A stretch of DNA of 46,870 nt, taken from CAYWNA01 sp964459305 (GTDB lineage Bacteria; Planctomycetota; Planctomycetia; Pirellulales; Pirellulaceae). The position numbers and the translations under genes were made by a program. Location: positions 1 through 46,870 of the forward strand of contig CAYWNA010000090.1 of NCBI GenBank assembly GCA_964459305.1, written 5' to 3'. This document shows, one piece after another, positions 34,012 to 43,700 of the stretch (position 1 is the stretch's first letter; every line of letters begins with the position of its first letter). The notes beneath the pieces were generated by a model. That model had not been told where the DNA came from. It worked only from the letters and a program-made list of their open reading frames with translations, and searched no databases.

Positions 34012-35034
34012 CTACTCACGCTGAATCACGAGTCGGAGTTTCTCCGGTTCGACGGAAACTTGGCACCCGGCAAGACCTTCCGTACCGATCCTAGCGCCCA
34101 GGTCTTCGCCTTCCGGGGGCAGTACCCAGGCTGGTACGTCTCGCAATACGTGGCCGCCGAATCGGATCGTCGGCACGACGATTCCACGCACCGTCACGCG
34201 GCGTCGTCGGCCGAACGCCATTTGCACCGTTTCAGCCGACTCCGGCACCGTCAGTCCGGCTGCTTCAACTATGCCGGCGGTCAGCACGGTCGGCTCTGCA
34301 CTTGTCTGCCAAGTGAAGTTAACCGGTGTTCGCTCGTTCAAAATCGCGCCCACCCGGATTCGTCCGCTTTGGATGTACAGTGGCGACCAAGCGGTGAACG
34401 CGACCTGCTCGTATTCGTCCAGTCGTCTGATTTGCGTGGCATGTCCACCGCTCATCGGTCCCAGGTGGTGCAGACCGCCAAGGCGGCTCAGCGCCGCTGT
34501 TACGTCTTCGTCTTTGGCGAGCCGTTCGTAGTCAGCATCCATTTGCGGCTTGAGACGACGAACTGCAATGATGGACAACGACAGTTTATTGCGGAGGCGA
34601 CTCAGTTCGGTCACCCGGGTCCGCACGCCTGGCACGGCCGGCAGTAAGCCGGGCTCCACCGCCTGCGCCTTCAGCTCTTTGATTTGCTCCTCGGTCCGTT
34701 TTCTCTCTGCGTCGTCCATTTTCGACGACAGCGTCTTGCGCAGTGCTTCGACGCGGCGACGGTTTGTCTCCCACAGCGTATGGTTACTGTGAATTCGTTC
34801 GTCCAGCGTCTTCTGCAAGTAGACGATTTTCCTCCTGGTATCGTCCAGACCACGAAGGTGTTCGCGCAGCCGAGTTTCCGCATCTGTCAGCCAGACGCTG
34901 CCGCCGGCGCTCCTCGTCAGCCCCATCTCGCGCGAGAGAAAGTCTTGCGGATCGCGAGTCACCTGGGCAAAGGCCGTTGCGGACACGAGCAGCAGCAGCC
35001 CGAAGCCAAATCGCGTACATCTGAGCATTCTCAC
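34012..35034 (-). CDS. secreted protein with coiled coil and retropepsin-like domain lacking the catalytic Asp
   Basis: A 340-residue exported protein. Signal peptide at residues 1-24 (RCTRFGFGLLLLVSATAFAQ); a charged, probably coiled-coil region at about 48-165 (ETLEDT-like heptads such as RKTLSSKMDDAERKRTEEQI); and a C-terminal domain (about 220-340) with the outline of a retropepsin-type aspartic protease: VGAILNERTPVNF, TVLTAGIVEAAGLTV, VTVRGIVVPTIRFGGHVLRD, ARIGTEGLAGCQVSVEPEKL. At the active-site position where DTGA is expected the sequence reads QTSA. The GTG at 35034 has a perfect AGGAGG six bases upstream and is preferred over the ATG two codons later. Probably a catalytically dead, binding-type relative; the domain assignment is inferred from pattern, not alignment. 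Confidence 0.75.
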   Translation of the reverse strand: MRMLRCTRFGFGLLLLVSATAFAQVTRDPQDFLSREMGLTRSAGGSVWLTDAETRLREHLRGLDDTRRKIVYLQKTLDERIHSNHTLWETNRRRVEALRKTLSSKMDDAERKRTEEQIKELKAQAVEPGLLPAVPGVRTRVTELSRLRNKLSLSIIAVRRLKPQMDADYERLAKDEDVTAALSRLGGLHHLGPMSGGHATQIRRLDEYEQVAFTAWSPLYIQSGRIRVGAILNERTPVNFTWQTSAEPTVLTAGIVEAAGLTVPESAETVQMAFGRRRRVTVRGIVVPTIRFGGHVLRDVPAWVLPPEGEDLGARIGTEGLAGCQVSVEPEKLRLVIQRE

Positions 35035-35318
35035 TAGCACCCTCCTGTCGCAGCCCAAGGCCACAACTTCGTCGGTTTCGGCTACCGGCCGGGCCCTGAT
35101 GCAGGAGTCCACTTGTGCAGCCGACCACCCGCTCACAGGACCCGTTCGGAAAGCGGGACCTATAGCCTCCGACAAGATGCGACGATACAACCGGCACGAT
35201 CGGTTTTGCCGCATCCGGAAAGTCGCACCTCGCCATTGAGTATTTTAGTCGCCCGTGCTTCCTAGTCGATAAGAATTGTGTCTAGGAATCGGCCTTGGCC
35301 AAGCTGGAGGGACGGGAG

Positions 35319-35573
35319 ATGTGGCGATCCATTTTCTTTGCAGTCGGCATCACGCTTTGCATCTTGGGTGCCGAGTGCCTTGTCGTTGAGGAAGCCGTTC
35401 TGGCCGAATCCATCGCGCCGCGTGCACCAATCATCGCTGCGGATGGAACGATCAACCCAAGGGGCCGGCAGCGCGAGATCAAGACCGAAGAGTGGATGCC
35501 GTGGAGTTTCATGATCGCCGGCTCGGTCATCATCCTCTACACATTCACGCTTCCGCGGCGGTTCCAGGCGTGA
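35319..35573 (+). CDS. small two-helix membrane protein
   Basis: An 84-residue protein with one hydrophobic helix at each end (WRSIFFAVGITLCILGAECL at 2-21 and SFMIAGSVIILYTFTLP at 62-78) and a polar, 40-residue loop containing an AADGTINPRGRQREIKTEEW stretch. The pattern matches a small planctomycete-restricted family of unknown function. The ATG at 35319 has GGAGG at an 8-base spacing. It is followed by the REP-like element at 35656 and then by the converging glgC gene. Confidence 0.75.
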   Translation: MWRSIFFAVGITLCILGAECLVVEEAVLAESIAPRAPIIAADGTINPRGRQREIKTEEWMPWSFMIAGSVIILYTFTLPRRFQA

Positions 35574-35655
35574 GCCGCCATCTAGCGGCACAGGTGGCGG
35601 CGATGGCCCACTCGGCCTGGTTAGGATCGGCACCGAAATAGATCCTGAATTCACG

Positions 35656-35722
35656 GTAGCCGAAGTCGCCAGACTTTGGTCGTTTGACTTCGGAGAAACC
35701 AAACTCTGGCGAGTTCGGCTAC
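35656..35722. repeat. REP-like inverted pair, family 1, copy C
   Basis: Arms at 35656-35680 and 35698-35722, each starting GTAG from the outside. Left hairpin: CCGAAGTC, loop GCCA, GACTTTGG. Right hairpin read on the minus strand: CCGAACTC, GCCA, GAGTTTGG. The G/C differences between arms are compensated inside each hairpin. Located between two converging genes, where it could also end transcription. Confidence 0.85.
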
Positions 35723-35812
35723 ATCGTGCAAATGCCGGTATTATTCCCGCAGCGGTACTTTTTCAGCGGACTTACGTCCGCCGCTCGCCGGAACATCTGG
35801 ACGAGAGCCGCC

Positions 35813-37105
35813 TTATAGCCGCCAGCTGTCGGGCAATACGGCGCCTTTTTCGAGGATTGAGATGCCGTCTCGCACGGGGCAGACCTCGTCCGCGCCCTTG
35901 CTGTCCACAATGCCGGCCTCGTTAGTAATCCGTACGTTTCGCCCGATGTGACAGTTCTTGTCGATGATGGCGCCGTCGATCAAGCTGCCCGCTCCGATAC
36001 CGATCGGCGGCACTCCCGCCATTTGATCCGCCTGCAAGTCGACGGCACCTTCATAGTAGTCGGCTCCCATGAGAACCGAGTTTCGAATCGTCACGCCCGA
36101 ACCGATAACACACCGGAGGCCCACGATGCTGTTTTCGATGACCGCTCCTTCGTTGATGAAACAACCATCCGCAATCAGACTGCTCCGGATCGTCGCTCCG
36201 TCCACGCGAGTTGGAGGCAGGTATCGTGCGCGGGAGTACACGCGGGCCTCGGCCGAAGCCAAGTTGAATGGCGGATCGGGGCGTACCAAACCGAGATTGG
36301 CGTCGTAGAACGACTTAATCGTCCCAATGTCCTCCCAGTAGCCGTCGAACAGGTGAACCTGGACGTGGCGCGTGTGTATCGACTGGGGAAACACCTCTCG
36401 CCCAAAATCTTCATGGTCCGTGGTCATCATCAGGTCGACGAGCAAATCGCGGTTGAACAGATAGATACCCATACTCGCAAGACAGTCGCGTCCTTTGCTT
36501 TCGACACCGCGGGCGTCGAGCCACGCTGGATCGGTGTGAACGCTGTTCAGCTCTTTCTCGGTTTTCGGCTTTTCGACGAAACCAACGACCTTACCCGACG
36601 AATCGGTCTGCATAATCCCTAGGCTGCCGGCCTCATGACGCGACACGGGCAATGCCGCAATGGACACATCGGCACCCGACTCCCGGTGAGTGCGAATCAT
36701 CTTGCGGAAGTCCATCTGGTACAGCTGGTCGCCGGAGAGAATCAGCACATAATCAGTTCCGGACTGCTGCAGATACCTGACATTCTTGCGGACCGCATCA
36801 GCAGTCCCTTCATACCAGTCGGTGCCTGCGTCCATCGTCTGCTGAGCTGCCAATAGCTCGACAAAACCGCCGGTAAACGGATCGAAGCTGTAAGTACGGC
36901 TGATGTGGCGATGCAGGCTCACCGACATGAACTGGGTGAGCACGAAAATCTGGTTTAGACCGCTGTTGATGCAGTTCGACAGTGGAATATCGATCAAGCG
37001 GTATTTGGCCGCAAGCGGTACGGCAGGTTTCGATCGATACTTGGTCAGAGGATATAAACGAGTACCCTGGCCGCCTCCGAGCACGAGCGAAATGACGTTG
37101 CGCAT
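35813..37105 (-). CDS. glgC: glucose-1-phosphate adenylyltransferase
   Basis: ADP-glucose pyrophosphorylase, the committed step of glycogen synthesis (EC 2.7.7.27): ATP plus glucose 1-phosphate gives ADP-glucose. 430 residues, normal for the family. N-terminal nucleotidyltransferase domain: LVLGGGQGTRLYPLTKYRSK, AAKYRLIDIPLSNCINSG, the glucose-1-phosphate and nucleotide regions WYEGTADAVRKN and LILSGDQLYQMDF, GFVEKPKTE, and YWEDIGTIKSFYDAN. C-terminal left-handed beta-helix with hexapeptide repeats (SSLIADGCFINEGAVIENSI, RNSVLMGADYYE) and the ending GISILEKGAVLPDSW. The ATG at 37105 has AGGAGG upstream. Single-gene unit, divergent from mcsA. Confidence 0.96.
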   Translation of the reverse strand: MRNVISLVLGGGQGTRLYPLTKYRSKPAVPLAAKYRLIDIPLSNCINSGLNQIFVLTQFMSVSLHRHISRTYSFDPFTGGFVELLAAQQTMDAGTDWYEGTADAVRKNVRYLQQSGTDYVLILSGDQLYQMDFRKMIRTHRESGADVSIAALPVSRHEAGSLGIMQTDSSGKVVGFVEKPKTEKELNSVHTDPAWLDARGVESKGRDCLASMGIYLFNRDLLVDLMMTTDHEDFGREVFPQSIHTRHVQVHLFDGYWEDIGTIKSFYDANLGLVRPDPPFNLASAEARVYSRARYLPPTRVDGATIRSSLIADGCFINEGAVIENSIVGLRCVIGSGVTIRNSVLMGADYYEGAVDLQADQMAGVPPIGIGAGSLIDGAIIDKNCHIGRNVRITNEAGIVDSKGADEVCPVRDGISILEKGAVLPDSWRL

Positions 37106-37278
37106 TACCACCTCCTGACTGGTCTTTCCATGCATTTCCCAAGCAAATCTAAAGATAACACTTCGCATCTCGCTAGGGGAGGGGATGAGCGGGCGAGATA
37201 ACCTTGACACGACCCCGACCGCTGCTAGAATCCAACCGGTTGGCTAAACCTCGCTGATTAAAGAACTTGCACACAATC

Positions 37279-37788
37279 ATGAAATGCGACAAGTGCGAAA
37301 AACCGGCCACGTTCCATATCACAGAACGGGTGGGCCAGAAACAGCAGTGGGAAGAGTTGCACTTATGCGAGGATTGTGCTCGCGAGTATCTCAGTAAGCC
37401 GGCCGAGGTGGAGTTCGAAGAATCGCTGGCCGGCGCGCTGGCACAGCACTTGAAGATCGGCAAGGCGGCTGAAGATCTTGCCGAGTTGGACAAGCAAGCA
37501 TGTTCCATTTGTGGACTCACGTTCTACGAATTCCGACATCACGGGCGTCTGGGTTGCCCACACGATTACGTTTGTTTTGGAGAACAGTTGGAGCCTTTGA
37601 TCGCAAACATCCACGGCGAAACGATTCACGTCGGCAAGCGTCCCAAGCGAGCCCCCCATGACGTCGACCAACAGACGCGACTGATTCGGTTGCGGAGGGA
37701 AATGAGGGAAGCTGTGCAAGCCGAGGACTACGAGCGGGCATCTGTGTTGCGTGATGAGATCCGCAGCATCGAAGACGAAGGGTCCTGA
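37279..37788 (+). CDS. mcsA: McsA-like zinc-finger protein, activator of McsB
   Basis: A 169-residue protein with the McsA layout: an N-terminal zinc ribbon (CDKC at residues 3-6 and CEDC around 34-37), a second Cys cluster (CSICGLTFYEF and CPHDYVCF), and a C-terminal UVR motif (REMREAVQAEDYERASVLRD). In Bacillus, McsA activates the arginine kinase McsB and links it to ClpC. The ATG at 37279 gives an N-terminus starting directly with the zinc ribbon; an in-frame TTG at 37267 is the alternative, and the ribosome binding site is weak for both. It is 16 bases upstream of mcsB, so the pair is one operon. Confidence 0.88.
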   Translation: MKCDKCEKPATFHITERVGQKQQWEELHLCEDCAREYLSKPAEVEFEESLAGALAQHLKIGKAAEDLAELDKQACSICGLTFYEFRHHGRLGCPHDYVCFGEQLEPLIANIHGETIHVGKRPKRAPHDVDQQTRLIRLRREMREAVQAEDYERASVLRDEIRSIEDEGS

Positions 37789-37804
37789 ACTTCCAGCCAA
37801 GTAG

Positions 37805-38893
37805 ATGGGTGTTACCGTGAAACTCGAAGAACTCGCTGGAAAGTGTGGCGAGTGGCTGCGCGGATGCGGCCCCGATTCGGATATCGTGGTCAGCAGCCGG
37901 ATCCGTCTGGCCCGGAACTTGGCGGACTTTCCGTTCATCCGCAAGTGCACCGGCTTGGACCGCGCGGCGATCGAACAGACGTTGCAGGATAGTATCGTGG
38001 ACATCGATGAGTTGCGCGATATCAGCTACGTCGACGTGAACGCATTGGACGAAGTCGATCGCCAGTTTCTGGTCGAGCGGCAGCTGATCAGCCGCGAGCA
38101 TGCCGAATCGGATGGAGCGAGGGGTGTTGCCATCGGTTCGAACGAGAAATTCAGCTTGATGATCAACGAAGAAGATCATCTGCGGATTCAGGTGATGCAC
38201 AGCGGGTTGGACTTGAACTCGGCTTGGGAACGGATCAACAGCATTGACGACTCCATCGAGGAGCACGTCACCTACGCTTTTCACGAGCGTCTGGGGTATT
38301 TGACGGCCTGTCCGACGAATATCGGCACCGGGATGCGGGTGAGTGTGATGCTGCATATGCCGGCGCTGGTGATCACACGGCAACTGGACAAAGTGTTTCG
38401 CAGCCTGCAAAAGATCAATCTCGCGGTCCGCGGCCTGTATGGCGAAGGGTCCCAGGCCATGGGCGACTTCTATCAGATCAGCAACCAGATCACTCTTGGC
38501 GAGAGTGAAGAAGACCTGATTGCCCGAATCACCGACGTCGCACCGTCGCTGATCGAATACGAACGCAAGGCACGCGACTATTTGGTCAAGGAAGGCCATA
38601 AGGATCTGCACGACCGCGTCAGCCGGGCTTACGGCGTACTTTGCACCGCGCAGACGATCAGCAGCGAGGAGACGATGCAGTTGCTGTCCAGTGTGCGCAT
38701 GGGCGTGAATCTGGGCTTGATTGAAGACGTGGAGATCCCGACCGTCAACAAGCTGTTCATGCACACCCAACCGGCGCATCTGCAGAAGCTACGGGGATCG
38801 GAGTTAGGCACCGCCGACCGCAATATCGAGCGAGCCAATTACCTGCAACGCCATCTGCGAAAAAACTCGGACGACGAAACCGAGAAGAACTGA
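37805..38893 (+). CDS. mcsB: protein arginine kinase
   Basis: A 362-residue ATP:guanido phosphotransferase-family kinase that phosphorylates protein arginines and thereby marks them for ClpCP in Firmicutes. Seen: IVVSSRIRLARNLADFPF (nucleotide-binding Arg-rich motif), MINEEDHLRIQVM, the active-site Cys in YLTACPTNIGTGMRVSVMLH, and a C-terminal TADRNIERANYLQ where the family keeps its phosphoarginine-sensing residues. Full length for the family (about 360). The start is either ATG 37805 or the GTG four codons later. The bacillary partners ctsR and clpC are not in this window, so the degradation machinery, if present, is encoded elsewhere. Confidence 0.93.
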   Translation: MGVTVKLEELAGKCGEWLRGCGPDSDIVVSSRIRLARNLADFPFIRKCTGLDRAAIEQTLQDSIVDIDELRDISYVDVNALDEVDRQFLVERQLISREHAESDGARGVAIGSNEKFSLMINEEDHLRIQVMHSGLDLNSAWERINSIDDSIEEHVTYAFHERLGYLTACPTNIGTGMRVSVMLHMPALVITRQLDKVFRSLQKINLAVRGLYGEGSQAMGDFYQISNQITLGESEEDLIARITDVAPSLIEYERKARDYLVKEGHKDLHDRVSRAYGVLCTAQTISSEETMQLLSSVRMGVNLGLIEDVEIPTVNKLFMHTQPAHLQKLRGSELGTADRNIERANYLQRHLRKNSDDETEKN

Positions 38894-38959
38894 TCCCGCC
38901 AAGTCTGTCGGGCACTTTCCCGAACCGGTCCACAGGATCGAAGAACAGATGGTCTTCCC

Positions 38960-39042
38960 CGTTTAACCGCGACCCGCCAGGGGAGCGCGCGGGCAATCGC
39001 CGTCGACTGGGACGCGCTCCCCTGGCGGGTCGCGGTCAAACG
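38960..39042. repeat. 83-bp palindrome, family 4 copy 2
   Basis: Arms of 30 bases (38960-38989 and 39013-39042) pair with one mismatch across a 23-base spacer. The arm sequence is the same as in the palindrome at 32456-32543; the spacers differ. It lies between the converging mcsB and nadB genes and could serve as a two-way terminator. Confidence 0.85.
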
Positions 39043-39082
39043 TGCCACTTTCCTTCCCGCCTGCTGCTCTAACGCCTCGACG

Positions 39083-40705
39083 TCACGCTTCGGCAACTGC
39101 GGCGTGGCGGCAGAATGTCAAACGCCGCTTCCACTGTCCGTTGTCGATCGCCGGAAAATCCGTGCGTAGATGCACGCCACGGGATTCTTCACGATCCAGC
39201 GCGGCTCGTACGACGATTCGCGCAATGGCGATCATGTTTTGAAGTTCCCATCCCTGTGGCTCGCAGAACTGCCGGACGAGCACATACTTCTGCAGGTCCA
39301 TGATCGACCGAAGGGCTTCCTGCAGTTCCTGCTCCGTCCGGCGCACTCCAACCGATCGCCACATCAGGCTTTTCAGCGAATTGCGGATATCGGGCAGATC
39401 CAACGCTTCGCTCGGCCCCTCGACGGAGAGGTTCTCCAACGGCAATGCCCGGAAGGTATCGTTCATTCGTGCCGCCGCCCGCGATGCGCCCTGACCGGCA
39501 TGGGCCCCGTATACCAAGCCTTCCAGCAAGCTGTTTGACGCCAACCGGTTCGCGCCGTGAAGGCCGCTGGAGGTGACCTCGCCGGCGGCCCACAGACCGG
39601 GCAACGAGGTACGGCCCTCCAAATCAACGGTGGCACCGCCGATCATGTAGTGGGCGCCAGGACGGACAGGGATGCGGTCCGTGGTGATGTCGATACCGAA
39701 TTCACCACAGGTCGCAGCGATTCCGGGAAACCGGTTCGTGACAAACTGCGGATCCAGGTGGCTCATATCCAAGTAGACGTTCGTGTGGCGCGATTTCTCC
39801 ATCTGGCTCACAATCGCCTGTGATACGACGTCGCGCGGAGCCAACTCACCCCTTTCGTCATAGTCGCCCATGAATCGATAGCCGTTGCGGTCGACCAAAT
39901 AGGCCCCCTCGCCACGGATGGCTTCGGTGATGAGGCTGCGGCTGCTGCCGGCGATGTACAGTACGGTGGGATGGAATTGCATGAACTCCATGTCGCGCAA
40001 TTCGGCACCGGCGCGATAGGCCATGGCATGGCCGTCCGCAGTGGCGACTGCCGGATTTGTCGATTCGCGATAAATTTGCCCCGCACCGCCGGTACACAAG
40101 ACCGTCTGCTTTGCCCATACAAGCATGCTGCCATGCTTCTGGTCGACGACCAGCGCCCCGCGGCAGACACTATCGTGGGTGAGAAGATCCAACGTGAACG
40201 TGTTTTCCCAGATGGCGACGTTCCGCAACTTGCGCGTCCACTGGATGACCGATCGCATCACCTCTTTGCCGGTCGCATCACCAAGCGCATGCACGACCCG
40301 GTGGCAGCTGTGTCCGCCTTCACGTCCCAGCATCAACTGGCCTCCCTCGGTATCGAATGCGGTTCCCCACTGCATCAGTTCGCGAATGCGCTGGGGGGCT
40401 TCGCGCACCACCATCTCTACGGCTTGTGGCTCGCATAATCCGCCACCCGCAGCAGTGGTGTCTTCGGCATGAACTTCGAATCGATCCTCCGGATCGAGCA
40501 CTCCGGCAATGCCACCTTGGGCGTAGGTACTATTGGACTGACCGAGTTCTCCCTTCGTGACGACCAGAACCGACTGGTCGGGATCCACCGCGATAGCCGC
40601 CCGCAAGCCGGCCAGACCGCCACCGATCACCAGCACATCGGTAAAGAAATGCGGGATCTGCTTGGGATGAAATGGGGCAAGGTAACGTGGGATTTGTTCG
40701 TTCAT
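39083..40705 (-). CDS. nadB: L-aspartate oxidase
   Basis: NadB, the FAD enzyme that turns L-aspartate into iminoaspartate, first step of de novo NAD synthesis (EC 1.4.3.16). 540 residues, normal length. Seen: FAD-binding VIGGGLAGLRAA, SNSTYAQGGIAGVLDPED (the substrate-binding loop of the family), HRVVHALGDATGKEV, QFHPTVLYIAG, IRGEGAYLVDRNGYRFM, HYMIGGATVDLEGRT, and GEVTSSGLHGANRLASNSLL. The C-terminal helical domain is complete. The ATG at 40705 is used; an upstream TTG would add 11 residues. No nadA or nadC gene is nearby, so the pathway genes are scattered. The gene follows the DUF4175-like gene on the same strand with a 62-base gap. Confidence 0.95.
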   Translation of the reverse strand: MNEQIPRYLAPFHPKQIPHFFTDVLVIGGGLAGLRAAIAVDPDQSVLVVTKGELGQSNSTYAQGGIAGVLDPEDRFEVHAEDTTAAGGGLCEPQAVEMVVREAPQRIRELMQWGTAFDTEGGQLMLGREGGHSCHRVVHALGDATGKEVMRSVIQWTRKLRNVAIWENTFTLDLLTHDSVCRGALVVDQKHGSMLVWAKQTVLCTGGAGQIYRESTNPAVATADGHAMAYRAGAELRDMEFMQFHPTVLYIAGSSRSLITEAIRGEGAYLVDRNGYRFMGDYDERGELAPRDVVSQAIVSQMEKSRHTNVYLDMSHLDPQFVTNRFPGIAATCGEFGIDITTDRIPVRPGAHYMIGGATVDLEGRTSLPGLWAAGEVTSSGLHGANRLASNSLLEGLVYGAHAGQGASRAAARMNDTFRALPLENLSVEGPSEALDLPDIRNSLKSLMWRSVGVRRTEQELQEALRSIMDLQKYVLVRQFCEPQGWELQNMIAIARIVVRAALDREESRGVHLRTDFPAIDNGQWKRRLTFCRHAAVAEA

Positions 40706-40767
40706 GAGACTGTGGGTCGTTTCGGCTCGTAGTAACAATGTTGTTCGTCAAATAACGGTCGCCACAA

Positions 40768-43700
40768 CTAATCGCTTCCTGTTCGGGAGGTGCCCTTCTT
40801 GTAGGCGTTGAACTGCTCTGCGTAACCGGGCGGCGGGTTGCTGTGAGTGCCTGCGTCCCGTAGTCCCCGCGATTCATCGTCGCGTGACTCGACATGACGG
40901 GTGGTGCCGCGGCGCGGGCGCAGACCCAAACTGCGGAGAGCCTCGTCAAGCTCCCGGCTGCCTTTGTTCTCTTCCACCGACGCACGTTTCAATGCATCCC
41001 AGCGCGCGGTGAAGTCCTGCATCTCCTCCTTCGTCCAACCGAGTTTCTCCAGCAACTCCTGATCCGGGTTCTGCTGTTGGTCTTTCAAGAATTCCAGGAC
41101 CAAATCCGTTGCCTTTCGCGCGTATTCCATGTTCGGCTTTTCGCCGGGAGGAACTTGGCCGGTCATGTCAAAACCGCGCAGATCAGCGGCGCTTGGCATG
41201 CCGCCTCCCAGTGGTAGCCCTTGGCCACGCGTGTCGACGGCGCCGGGTGTTGGGCTCCCCGAGCTCTCTGCGGTCCGCTCGCCCTGCGGACGGTCGCCGG
41301 TCGCGCCGCCCTCACTTTTGCCGCCGGGCGTCGAGTCCGTTTCGCTCCCGTGGCCCTTTTGCATGCCCGGCGTGCCAGTGTCGCCCTGCGACGGCGCTTT
41401 GTCGCCCGGGCGGCTCGACTCGTCGCCTGCACCCGATTCACTGGATGAACCCTGCCCGTCGTCTCCCGAACTGCTGCTTCCGGCGCTGTCGTTGCCTGGT
41501 TGCTTCGCACCCTGACCGCCGCCTTTCTTGCCTCCACCGCTGCGATCGCCACCCTGGCTGCCGCTGGAGTCGGATTGACGTTTGCTTTGGCCGGGCGACT
41601 GCGACTGACTGCCGGGCTTGGGCTGTCCGCCGCTAGAACCGCCTTGCTTGTGTCGGTCTTGGCTTTTCTTCTGCGACCCGGCGGCGCCGCTTTGGTCTTT
41701 GCTGTTCTGTCCGCCTCCAGATTTGCCATTGTCGCCTTGCCCAGAATCCTTTGGCTTGCCTGCACTGCTGCTGCCGGATTTTTCTTGCTGCTTCGGTTGG
41801 GCGCCACTACGCGGTTTGCCGCTCTGACCGGATGAGCCGTCCTTCTGCTGGCCTGCACCTTGTTTCTCTTCCGGTTGCTTCCCACCGCCTTCCTGCTGAC
41901 CGTCTGCACCTTGCTTCTGTTGGCCGGAGGAGGACGATTCCGAGCCCGTACCATCTTGTTTGTCTGATGCGTTCTGTTGCTGGTTCCCTTCGGACGCACC
42001 ACCGGACGTGCCCTGCTTCGCACTGCCTTGCTGTCCAGCACCTTCGGGCGTCTCCTGAGACGGTGAACTCGACGACGCGTCGCCCGGCTGTCCGGTACTC
42101 TCGGCCCCATCCTGAGGTTGTGAATCTGACGATGCTTCGCTCGGTTGTGGCTGCCCGTCGCCCTGTTCTGTGGTGTTCTGCCCCGTGGGAGTGCCTTCTT
42201 GGCCTTGTTTCATATGCTCCATGGCGGTCTCGAACACTTCGCCATCGTGCAGGGGCTCTTCGCGGCCGGATCCCTGCCCCGGCTGGCCCGAAGCCGAGCC
42301 CGACGAACCGGATTGACTCTCGCCGCCGGTTCCTCCGCCTGCCGCGGAATCGCTGGTTGCACCGTCACTGGATTCCCCCGCCTCACTGTTGCCGGTAGGT
42401 TCGCCTGCGGAGCCACCGCCTTTGCCAGGCGTGTCGGATGTTGAACCGCTGTCCGATCCGTTCGTGGATGGCTGTGTCCCCTGGCCGGTGCCCCCGTTGC
42501 CGGATTCGGACTCGCCGCTCTGGCCGCCGCTGGTCCCTTGGCTGTCGTCACCGCTGGGCGAGCCGCCGTCTGATTCGGAACCGGACGATTCACTTCCTGC
42601 CTGGTTGCCTTCGCCACCGCTCTGTCCGTCATTCACGTCGCCTTCCTGTCCCTCGCCTTCTTGTGCATCGGGCTGGCCGTCGTCAGACAGTGACGAGTCC
42701 GGCGATCCGGGCTCCTCCGGCGTCGACGGTTGGGAAGACGCATCTGGCGGCATCTGTTCGGTTTCGGGCGTTTGCTCTTCGGCTGCAGGTTGTTTCTCCG
42801 GGGGCAAGATCGTGATGTGGTAGGTTCGCGTTCTGGCAACGTTTGGCGCGGGCGCCGCCGTGGTAGGCGAGGTCCTGTTGTCTTCTGCCACGGCCCAGTA
42901 AGCCGCCGCGTCTCCGGCGTGAAGGCCGTGCTCCAATGGTTTGAAATCATACGTGACCACAACCTGCCCGCTTTGACCCGCAGGCTCGCTCAACAACGCT
43001 TGTTCCAACAAGTCGTGCCCGCCGGCAACGGCACGCAGCGCGATCCTGCTCAAGCCGTAATCGGGGTCGACGGCGCGGATTTCGATTGTCTGTTGGCCGT
43101 CTTCTCGTATCTCGATCTTGTCCCGCGTAGGCGTGAGGATCTCGATTTCCGGCGACAGATCACGCGTTACCTCGATTCGGTGCAGAATCGGATGCGGGTT
43201 GCGAGCGCCTTCCTCGGTCGTGAAACGGATCTGATAGAAAGAGTGTTTCGGGCTCGTGCGTGACGCGTCAAGTTCCAAAACGAACGAACACCGAGCCCGA
43301 TCGCCATCGAATTCCATTTCCAGCGTGTCGGGGCGTGACATAGACGTCTCCGTGCGCCCATTGGTGTCGCGGGGTTCAAGGGCCATTGCGTCTGGGTCAA
43401 ATTCGATCACTGCCGAAACGATCGGTTGGTTCGCGCGGGCGCGGACGGTAACGCGAGTTCCTTCCGGCCCCTTGAGGTCACCTTGTCGCTCGATGGCTTT
43501 CCGCGACCGATTGGTGTAGGCCGCGTACTCGTACTCGACTCGTTCGACCAGAATCGTCGGTGCCGGCAGGACGGTTAGCCGGTGCGGCTCTGTCCTGGCG
43601 TCGCCGGCCTCGATCCAGTAAACCAGATCTTGTTGGATGCCTTCATCGTCCGCCGGGACTACGCATCGGTACTTGAGGCCGCCCTCGCCGGGCCGCATGA

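Noticed and set aside
37517..38779. 420-codon open frame antisense to mcsA/mcsB
   Set aside because: The McsB frame shows all family motifs; the antisense product has no recognisable features and is a codon-bias shadow.
41163..42110. Arg/Ala-rich 315-codon frame overlapping the low-complexity part of the DUF4175-like gene
   Set aside because: It is a shifted reading of the Gly/Ser/Gln repeat and has no start context; composition is explained by the real frame.
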